This document shows positions 1 to 5,338 of a DNA stretch of 5,338 nucleotides, one piece after another. Every line of letters starts with the position of its first letter. Position 1 is the stretch's first letter. The DNA lies in assembly GCA_030591285.1 (NCBI GenBank), contig JAUVBH010000135.1, forward strand, positions 1-5,338, given 5' to 3'. Under the pieces are notes generated by a model that did no database searches, had not been told where the DNA came from, and was given only the letters and a program-made list of their open reading frames with translations. The position numbers were made by a program, and so were the translations under genes. Source of the DNA: Thermoplasmatota archaeon (GTDB lineage: Archaea; Thermoplasmatota; Penumbrarchaeia; Penumbrarchaeales; Penumbrarchaeaceae).

Positions 1-343
1 CTATGGCTAGACCGGGAGATAGAGCTTCTATTGTAACTTCGTTGGAATCGTGATTGAATGAAACATCGGTGACCTTCGCCTCCTCGGGAATGAGATCCTT
101 GATGAGATTGCTAGCTTCATTGACATCCTTGACAAGGGATGTATGAGGCCTGATGGCAACCCTCCTTTTAAGGCCCTGTGCCAGCCTCCTGACCAGATTC
201 GAATCATAAACGAATTCATCAAGGTTCTTGGTCTGTATTACCACCAGAGGACCTTCGAAGGCTACACCGGTGATCTCTATGTCCTTGGGTACGATCTCTT
301 CAATCTCTTGCTTTATACGCTTGATCAGCGCTTCGTATGTCAA
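1..343 (-). CDS. fttA: aCPSF1 / FttA, archaeal beta-CASP ribonuclease and transcription termination factor (N-terminal part)
   Basis: Only the first 114 codons are present; the gene runs off the left edge. Translation from 343 gives an N-terminal KH-type region as in archaeal CPSF1: residues 12-35 read QEIEEIVPKDIEITGVAFEG then PLVV, residues 60-66 RRVAIRP, residues 85-94 IPEEAKVTDV, and the visible end is EALSPGLAI, where family members continue into the KH GxxG loop (GLVIGKGG). The metallo-beta-lactamase and beta-CASP domains would lie outside the window. The family is known to cleave nascent transcripts at U-rich sites and to drive archaeal transcription termination in the cytoplasm. The start is TTG at 343-341, preceded by GGTGAG with a short spacer. 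An in-frame TGA at 361-359 leaves no other start upstream in this frame, and the family homology begins within the first dozen residues. It follows psmB on the same strand after 177 nt, a conserved archaeal neighbourhood. The G7 run at the start is discussed separately. Confidence 0.9.
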   Translation of the reverse strand, partial: MTYEALIKRIKQEIEEIVPKDIEITGVAFEGPLVVIQTKNLDEFVYDSNLVRRLAQGLKRRVAIRPHTSLVKDVNEASNLIKDLIPEEAKVTDVSFNHDSNEVTIEALSPGLAI

Positions 344-346
344 TTG

Positions 347-352
347 CTCACC
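347..352 (-). promoter_or_regulatory. Ribosome binding site of fttA
   Basis: On the minus strand GGTGAG lies three bases before the TTG start at 343 (the GGTGA core is four bases away). It matches the archaeal anti-Shine-Dalgarno and supports the non-ATG start. It overlaps the end of a four-codon mini-ORF. Confidence 0.6.
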
Positions 353-362
353 CCCCCATCAT
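348..362 (-). other. Mini-ORF (ATG ATG GGG GGG TGA) in the fttA leader
   Basis: Directly upstream of fttA the minus strand reads two ATG codons, a run of seven G, and TGA. This is a four-codon frame whose stop lies inside the fttA ribosome binding site. It has its own possible Shine-Dalgarno, GGGAG, five bases before the second ATG. It could be a leader peptide coupled to fttA. It could also mark the true fttA start, because one G fewer would join both ATGs in frame to fttA. The sequence alone does not decide between these, and chance is also possible. Confidence 0.3.
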
Positions 363-396
363 GTCTCCCAGATCGGAAAAACAAATGGCCTACTGG

Positions 397-406
397 TATT
401 ACATAA
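397..406 (-). promoter_or_regulatory. Possible TATA box for fttA
   Basis: The minus strand reads TTATGTAATA here. A start site about 25 nt downstream would fall near 376 and leave a leader of roughly 33 nt before the TTG, about the same as inferred for psmB. The match to an archaeal TATA box is imperfect, and fttA may instead be co-transcribed with psmB. Confidence 0.25.
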
Positions 407-520
407 TCCAGTATGATGAAGAATCCTAGATCATCTGAATGTGGATAGAATCAATACTGATTTGATTAAAACGTGGAAATATGGAACTAACAAAGCGCTT
501 CTCGCTTGAGATACAATGGA

Positions 521-1162
521 TTATTTGATATTTAACTTTTCCTTCCTCTTCTCGAGCTCTTTCTGGGTGACTGGATTCCAGCCTTTGTCATTGATAACGA
601 CGATGTCGTAACCATTGCCAGAAGCGGAGTCTCTTTTCATTGCAGCATTAAGAGCCCTTATTGCAACATCGACACCCTTGGAGGAGGTCATTCCTTCTTC
701 AAAGTTGTCCTCAAGGACACCATAGGCGTATGGAGAACCAGATCCTGTTGCACAGTATTTATCAGGGATCGAACCACCGGCAGCATCCAGGGAATAGATA
801 TGTCCTCCTTCTCTGTCCCAGCCACCAAGAAGTAGCTGGACCCAGTATGGATAGTACCTGCTTCCAGAAAGAATATTTGCAGTGAGTGTTGCAGCTGCCT
901 TAATGGTCATGGATTGGTCCCTTTTCAGTTTGAAAAGTTCTGCTTCTGCGGTTATGTATCTGGCAAGGTTCTGTGCATCGCCAACAAGTCCAGCGGTTGT
1001 GAGACCGATATGCTCATCGATAGGGAATAATTTCTGTGTCTCAGTGTGGGCTATGAGTGTTCCCATGGTGGCCCTATGTTCAGTACCCATCACAACGCCG
1101 TCTTTGCAGACCATGCCTAGTGTAGTCGTTCCGGTCTTCATTGGTTCCTGGTCATTGGTCAT
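521..1162 (-). CDS. psmB: Proteasome subunit beta (20S core particle, catalytic)
   Basis: Product of 213 residues, the usual length for archaeal beta subunits. It forms the inner rings of the 20S proteasome and cleaves proteins unfolded and fed in by ATPases such as PAN or VAT. A short propeptide, MTNDQEPMKTG, precedes the mature N terminus TTTLG; the family cuts itself between G and T to expose the catalytic Thr1. Counting from Thr1, E17 and K33 (in TETQKLF) are in place. The later active-site elements are also present: the Ser of ATGSGS and the Asp of KRDSASG, each one position beyond the Thermoplasma numbering, which suggests a one-residue insertion. The C terminus is Lys-rich (EKRKEKLNIK). 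I chose ATG 1162 because AAGGTGG lies six bases upstream and because the TATA box at 1218-1225 predicts transcription starting near 1196, which excludes the longer TTG start at 1210. The alpha subunit gene is not in this window. fttA follows downstream on the same strand. Confidence 0.97.
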   Translation of the reverse strand: MTNDQEPMKTGTTTLGMVCKDGVVMGTEHRATMGTLIAHTETQKLFPIDEHIGLTTAGLVGDAQNLARYITAEAELFKLKRDQSMTIKAAATLTANILSGSRYYPYWVQLLLGGWDREGGHIYSLDAAGGSIPDKYCATGSGSPYAYGVLEDNFEEGMTSSKGVDVAIRALNAAMKRDSASGNGYDIVVINDKGWNPVTQKELEKRKEKLNIK

Positions 1163-1168
1163 TTTGAA

Positions 1169-1175
1169 CCACCTT
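1169..1175 (-). promoter_or_regulatory. Ribosome binding site of psmB
   Basis: AAGGTGG on the minus strand, six bases before ATG 1162. It is a good match to the archaeal anti-Shine-Dalgarno and decides between this start and the upstream in-frame TTG at 1210, which has no comparable site. Confidence 0.7.
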
Positions 1176-1217
1176 CTTTCCCATGTGGGGATGTGATTTC
1201 CATCATCCAAGAGGGGC

Positions 1218-1225
1218 TATTTAAA
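1218..1225 (-). promoter_or_regulatory. TATA box of psmB
   Basis: The minus strand reads TTTAAATA. With the usual archaeal spacing of about 25 nt the transcript would start near 1196, giving a leader of about 33 nt to ATG 1162. No strong BRE is evident upstream. Confidence 0.6.
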
Positions 1226-1296
1226 GATGTTGACTTTGGTTTGGAAATAAGCTGATCTGATACTGGATGGACTTCTTTTACCCTTTTAGTATAAAC

Positions 1297-1305
1297 TTAT
1301 AAATA
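1297..1305 (+). promoter_or_regulatory. TATA box of the secreted subtilase gene
   Basis: TTATAAATA is a near-ideal archaeal TATA box, preceded by A-rich ATAAAC that could serve as BRE. Transcription would start near 1326, about 27 nt before ATG 1353. It lies about 80 bp from the psmB TATA box, which faces the other way. Confidence 0.7.
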
Positions 1306-1340
1306 AATTGGTTGGATAGTAATAATACTGTCCTGACAGC

Positions 1341-1345
1341 GGTGA
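1341..1345 (+). promoter_or_regulatory. Ribosome binding site of the subtilase gene
   Basis: GGTGA lies seven bases before ATG 1353 and within the short leader predicted from the TATA box. It supports this start, which also gives a well-formed signal peptide. Confidence 0.65.
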
Positions 1346-1352
1346 AATACCA

Positions 1353-4300
1353 ATGAGAGCCCTTGGAATTACCATAGTATCCATACTTATGATCTCAGCT
1401 CTGATGGTTCCGATGATCGGTGTCTCTGGAGTTGATGGATCCTCTTCGGGTTATGTTGGTCCGTTTACACTATCAGACATCCTCCCATATGATTGGACCG
1501 ATTGGGACCAGGACAAAGATGGGAACGATCTTGACGATCTTCTACAGGGTCAATGGTCTGACCTGGATGGAGCAGATGGTAGAATTGGGATAAATGTCCA
1601 TCTGGCAAAACCAGTCACAAGATCGGACCTGGAGTTCATCTTCAATTCATTTGAAAGATCTAGGCTGGATCCCATCGTTCATGGTGTAGGAAGGTTTTCC
1701 ACCGCCATCTATCTATCAGTTTCAGCGGATGGGACCCATCACCAGCTACCATCTCTTCCCTGGGTAAATATGATGGAATACAGGCCATTGATGGTAAACT
1801 TCCTGGATGTATCCTCTCCGGCAACTAGATCCAGGGATTCGATAGATTACAGTCCTATGACCGCAACCGATCTGGGATATAGCGGTCAGGGCATCGTCGT
1901 TGCAGTTATCGATTCTGGTGTGGACAACAGTATTCATGAATCATTGAGAGGGAAATATGTTTACGGGGTTGATTTCACAGGAACAACTTCCATACCTGGT
2001 CTAGATCCCGATGATATCGATGGTCATGGCACCCATGTTGCAGGGACGGTCATGGGAACCGGAGGAGCAACTGAAAGGTTCAAGGGGACCGCTCCTGACG
2101 CCCAGCTTGTTGATCTCAGGTATGCCAGGGTACAGGGCGATTTCACCGGTGCTGCCGATAGAGCTTTGGAATGGGTGATAGAGAACCATGAGGAGTTCGG
2201 AATAAGGGCAGTTTCATGTTCCTGGGGATCAACCGTTTTCACATCAGGAAGGGATACAACATCACGACTGGTGAATCAACTCGTTGATGACGGAGTTGTG
2301 GTTGTGGTTGCATCCGGAAATGATGGGAGCCAGGGTATGTCCAGTCCTGCAGCGGCAGATAATGCCCTTACGGTAGGGGCACTTCATGATCACTCAACCA
2401 TCGACAGGAGTGATGATACATATGACGGCTATTCCAATTACGGTCCGAGGTCCTCTGATGGGGATCTGGATGATGAGGATGAGTTGAAACCTGACCTGAT
2501 CGCCCCGGGCAGGAACATTATGGCTCCGAAGCACAATTCTGTTATCGATTATACCGAAAAGACCGGAACATCCATGGCAACACCCCATGTTTCCGGTATA
2601 GTTGCTCTTATCCTGGAAGCCAATCCGAACCTTTCCCCAAGAGATGTCAAATTGATGATCAGGGATACTGCCGAGCAGAGATATGAAACATCAAGGGCAG
2701 ATCTGGACAACAAGTATAATTACAGATCTGGATGGGGAGCGATCGATTCCTATGGCGCTGTTAAAAGGGCGCAGGACCTCCTGGATTATGGAATAGTGGT
2801 CCCGGAGGAGGTTCGCTTGAATGACCCCTTTGATGTAGCATTTACAGGCCAGTTCACCAAGACCACATATGATACCCAGAGTGATGAGATCATCATGGAA
2901 ATGAGGACTCCAGGTGATTGGGGTGTCCCCACCAATGTGCAGGTTGACGCAGATTCCACTGAGGCCCAGACAGATCTGACAGGCCCCTTCCTGTTGGGGA
3001 CGGAATGGATCGTCAGGGCCAGACTCACCTACAACAATTCCATAGAAGAGGTAACACCCCGGATCTTTGCCTCGATACGACCACTTGGCAGAGTTGGAGA
3101 GGAAAGGACCTTCCACGCATCTGTATCCATAAACGGGATCGAGGGAGAAGTAGAACCCTCGAATTCCACAATAGTATACGATTCCCTTCCTCCTGATCTC
3201 TCGATCACACCGCTTTCTGTATGGATCTCCGAGACCAGATTGGAAGGTGGAGACACAATAACCATCACAGCCCGAGTGAACAATACTGGATCCTCAGAGG
3301 TTGAGAATGCTGTTGTCAGGTTCATCGATGGCCCCCAGAGGACCGGGTCTAAGATCGGAGAGGACATCATAGATGTTCCCGGTCATGGTTACGGCATTGC
3401 TGAGGTGGTCTGGGAAGCAAATCCGGGACTCCATGCGATCACAGTGGTCGCGGACCCGGACAACCAGATAGATGAATCCAATGAAGATAACAACTCTGCA
3501 GAAAGACCTGTCACTGTTCTGGGTTTCAATCCACCCCCCATCGCACAACTGGAGGTATCCCCTTCAGCTGGGACGACCATTACAGAGTTCACCTTCGATG
3601 GTTCTACATCCACTGATACAAATCTCAGGGGAGGAGCAGTGGTATCATTCAATTTCGATTATGGAGATGGTTCATCTTCAGGATGGGTCAATGAACCTGT
3701 GGTCACACATTACTATTCCAGAGGTGGCACATTCACTGCCGGTTTGAGAGTGAAGGATAATGGGGGTGCCGAGAGCACGAATTCAGATGAGGTGGTGGTC
3801 AACGTCACCGGTGTGAATTCGGAGGAGTTCGATCTCTATTTCAACGGGAGTCTTGGATTGTCCCCGCTCCCAGGTGCATCAGTTCCATACATGGTCCCAT
3901 ATTCCCTTGCACCAATAGAGATAGGCACATGGACCTCCGAACCAATGGTCAGATCCATCATTCTACATTCCGCAATAAGATTGGATATGGTGATCCAATC
4001 GCAGGATCCTGCCATGGTCGAGCTGGAGATCCAATTGAAGACCTCAGGCGATCAGATCCAGGATCACAAACTGGTCCAGCATCCAGGTGGTAACCACAAC
4101 AGCACATTCGAGATCACTCTGGAGATCAATGAGATGGAGGTGAATTATGCCGAAGGTTTCAGTTTGAAGGTATCTGGTGCGTCCAATACCTCGGAGGTAT
4201 TCGTCTGGACCGGCAGCGAAGGTTCAACGGGAACTTTCCTCTATTACTATCCTCTGAACCAGGTTCCCCAGGTTGAAGCCGGTGGAGACCAGGATGTCAA

Positions 4301-5338
4301 AGCAGGATCAGAGGTCATATTCTCCGGCATTGCTTCGGACATCGATGGTGAAATTGTCGGGATCAGATGGGATGTGGATTCTGATGGAGTGTGGGAATAC
4401 GAATCCGACAATGATCTGGAATATCAATACCCTGGATATTCTCTTGAAGGTCAATATACAGCCAGGATCGAGGTTGTAGATGATGACGGTTACTGGTCAT
4501 TTGATACAATGAAGGTCCTTGTTCGCTCATCAACTTACAACTATCCTCCCGAGGTCAGTATCCTTTGCCCGGTTGGACCTCTGAACGGTAGAGCTTTTGT
4601 TCAGGGTTCAGCATCCGATGAAGAGGGAGTGGAGAGTGTTGAGATAAGGTTGGACCGTGGAGGAATATATGAGGAATGGTCCGAGGCAAGGGGTGAAGAG
4701 AAATGGGAGTTCGAGATAGATACCCGGACAATGGAGAACGGGTTCTATACGATGTATGCAAGAGCATACGATGGTGACAGATACTCACCAGCGGCAACCT
4801 GCGAAATTGAGATCGAGAATCCCAACACCCCTCCCGAGTTCATTAAGGTCATTGCAGCTCCCGGTCCCCTTCATGTCGATGGAGAGACCTATCTTCTGAT
4901 CAAGGCAGAAGTGGATGATGCTGACCTTCCGGGAGATACACTTTCGGTGTTCGCAGACCTTTCATCCATAGGGGGCCCGTCTGAAGTGAGCATGTTCGAT
5001 AACGGGAACCATCCCGACCCTGTCGAGGACGATAAAGAGTTCACTTTGGAGTTTCTTCCCCCGGTTCAGACACCTGCAGGGATCTTTGAGCTGGTCCTGA
5101 CCGTATTCGATAGATATGGGTCTTCAGCCGTTGTGAAGGTAGACATAGAGATCATCACTGACACAGAATGCGAGTTCAAGATCAGTGACGATCAGGTCAC
5201 CGTTGGAGAAATGATCCATCTCGAGGTGAAGGTGGATACAAATATTCCCATTGGAAAGGTACTTTTCATCTCTGACCTGATCGAAAGCGGAGGCGAGTTA
5301 GAGCTCAAGGATGATGGAAGGAATGGAGACAGGGTAGC
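1353..5338 (+). CDS. Secreted subtilisin-like serine protease (S8 family) with CARDB, PKD and Ig-like modules, C-terminally incomplete
   Basis: The frame is open for 1328 codons to the window edge, with no stop found on translating it throughout. Residues 1-26 are a signal peptide (R2, hydrophobic core, end near GVSG). DKDGNDLDD at 54-62 resembles a calcium-binding DxDGDGxxD loop. Residues 78-150 look like an inhibitory I9-type propeptide. The catalytic domain spans about 177-472: Asp187 in AVIDSG, His225 in DGHGTHVAG, oxyanion Asn323 in ASGNDG, Ser407 in GTSMATPHVSG, and the closing YRSGWGAIDSYGA. All key residues are intact, so it should be active. Then follow a beta-rich linker module (480-610), CARDB (613-724, ending DPDNQIDESNEDNNSA), PKD (727-818, DYGDGSSSGW), an unassigned beta-rich module (820-968), PKD (972-1058, WDVDSDG), an Ig-like module (1063-1152), and a repeated module from about 1160. 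The modules probably bind substrate, polysaccharide or the cell surface. The anchor, if any, lies beyond the edge. Family and export are secure; substrate is unknown. Confidence 0.95.
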   Translation, partial: MRALGITIVSILMISALMVPMIGVSGVDGSSSGYVGPFTLSDILPYDWTDWDQDKDGNDLDDLLQGQWSDLDGADGRIGINVHLAKPVTRSDLEFIFNSFERSRLDPIVHGVGRFSTAIYLSVSADGTHHQLPSLPWVNMMEYRPLMVNFLDVSSPATRSRDSIDYSPMTATDLGYSGQGIVVAVIDSGVDNSIHESLRGKYVYGVDFTGTTSIPGLDPDDIDGHGTHVAGTVMGTGGATERFKGTAPDAQLVDLRYARVQGDFTGAADRALEWVIENHEEFGIRAVSCSWGSTVFTSGRDTTSRLVNQLVDDGVVVVVASGNDGSQGMSSPAAADNALTVGALHDHSTIDRSDDTYDGYSNYGPRSSDGDLDDEDELKPDLIAPGRNIMAPKHNSVIDYTEKTGTSMATPHVSGIVALILEANPNLSPRDVKLMIRDTAEQRYETSRADLDNKYNYRSGWGAIDSYGAVKRAQDLLDYGIVVPEEVRLNDPFDVAFTGQFTKTTYDTQSDEIIMEMRTPGDWGVPTNVQVDADSTEAQTDLTGPFLLGTEWIVRARLTYNNSIEEVTPRIFASIRPLGRVGEERTFHASVSINGIEGEVEPSNSTIVYDSLPPDLSITPLSVWISETRLEGGDTITITARVNNTGSSEVENAVVRFIDGPQRTGSKIGEDIIDVPGHGYGIAEVVWEANPGLHAITVVADPDNQIDESNEDNNSAERPVTVLGFNPPPIAQLEVSPSAGTTITEFTFDGSTSTDTNLRGGAVVSFNFDYGDGSSSGWVNEPVVTHYYSRGGTFTAGLRVKDNGGAESTNSDEVVVNVTGVNSEEFDLYFNGSLGLSPLPGASVPYMVPYSLAPIEIGTWTSEPMVRSIILHSAIRLDMVIQSQDPAMVELEIQLKTSGDQIQDHKLVQHPGGNHNSTFEITLEINEMEVNYAEGFSLKVSGASNTSEVFVWTGSEGSTGTFLYYYPLNQVPQVEAGGDQDVKAGSEVIFSGIASDIDGEIVGIRWDVDSDGVWEYESDNDLEYQYPGYSLEGQYTARIEVVDDDGYWSFDTMKVLVRSSTYNYPPEVSILCPVGPLNGRAFVQGSASDEEGVESVEIRLDRGGIYEEWSEARGEEKWEFEIDTRTMENGFYTMYARAYDGDRYSPAATCEIEIENPNTPPEFIKVIAAPGPLHVDGETYLLIKAEVDDADLPGDTLSVFADLSSIGGPSEVSMFDNGNHPDPVEDDKEFTLEFLPPVQTPAGIFELVLTVFDRYGSSAVVKVDIEIITDTECEFKISDDQVTVGEMIHLEVKVDTNIPIGKVLFISDLIESGGELELKDDGRNGDRV
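4830..5338 (+). repeat. Tandem protein module repeat within the subtilase (two copies, second incomplete)
   Basis: Two stretches of the protease share the spaced pattern D-L-x(3)-G-G, then D-[N/D]-G-x(3)-D. Copy one has ADLSSIGG at 1201-1208 and FDNGNHPD at 1215-1222. Copy two has SDLIESGG at 1307-1314 and KDDGRNGD at 1319-1326. The DL motifs are 106 residues apart, and the spacing from DL to GG and from the DNG/DDG motif to the last Asp is identical. The copies have diverged strongly outside these motifs, so this is a domain repeat and not a DNA repeat. The second copy is cut by the window edge, and further copies may follow. Confidence 0.5.

Noticed and set aside
377..385. T-rich minus-strand tract (TTTGTTTTT) as a psmB terminator
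   Set aside because: It is a single short tract well downstream of psmB and close to the fttA start, so it may equally be part of the fttA leader. Transcript ends would be needed to decide.
143..416. Two plus-strand open frames over the fttA start region
   Set aside because: They are antisense shadows of fttA and its leader; the minus-strand translation shows clear aCPSF1 similarity and these show none.
493..507. Small hairpin (AAGCG, five-base loop, CGCTT) after psmB as a terminator
   Set aside because: The stem is only five pairs and no T run follows on the minus strand. Archaeal termination relies on T-rich tracts more than hairpins.
882..1196. 104-codon plus-strand open frame across psmB
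   Set aside because: It lies wholly antisense to a clear proteasome beta gene, resembles no protein family, and has no ribosome binding site or promoter of its own.
1163..1210. Longer psmB start at TTG 1210 (16 extra residues)
   Set aside because: The likely transcription start near 1196 lies inside it, ATG 1162 has a good ribosome binding site, and archaeal beta propeptides are usually short.
2691..3116. 141-codon minus-strand open frame across the subtilase
   Set aside because: It is antisense to a continuous, homology-supported frame, overlaps other antisense frames, and its translation has no recognisable domain.

Overview
The window looks archaeal, most likely a euryarchaeote of the Thermoplasmatota kind. 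The domain call rests on an archaeal proteasome beta subunit next to the start of aCPSF1/FttA, a neighbour pair known from methanogens such as Methanothermobacter and Methanocaldococcus. TATA boxes about 50 nt upstream of the start codons and Shine-Dalgarno sites complementary to CCUCC also fit. The lineage below domain level is inference from the overall protein style (E17-type proteasome beta, large PKD/CARDB subtilase) and is uncertain.

Layout. Minus strand, read right to left: psmB (1162 to 521), a 177-nt gap, then the first 114 codons of fttA/aCPSF1 (343 to 1), cut by the window edge just before its KH loop. Plus strand: one very long reading frame from 1353 that stays open to 5338 without a stop. 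It encodes a secreted subtilisin-like (S8) protease of more than 1328 residues: signal peptide, propeptide with a calcium-type loop, a complete catalytic domain, then a string of beta-sandwich modules (CARDB, PKD, an unassigned module, PKD, Ig-like, and a tandem repeated module at the cut end). Between psmB and the protease, 1163-1352 is a divergent intergenic region with one TATA box facing each way.

Function. psmB and fttA are intracellular housekeeping genes (protein turnover and 3'-end formation/transcription termination). The subtilase is exported and probably degrades external protein or acts at the cell surface. No direct functional link between the two sides is visible beyond the shared intergenic region.

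I see no mobile element, CRISPR array, tRNA or rRNA, and no clear new system. The points most worth checking are the G7 run and mini-ORF at the fttA start, the unassigned protease module, and the repeated C-terminal module.
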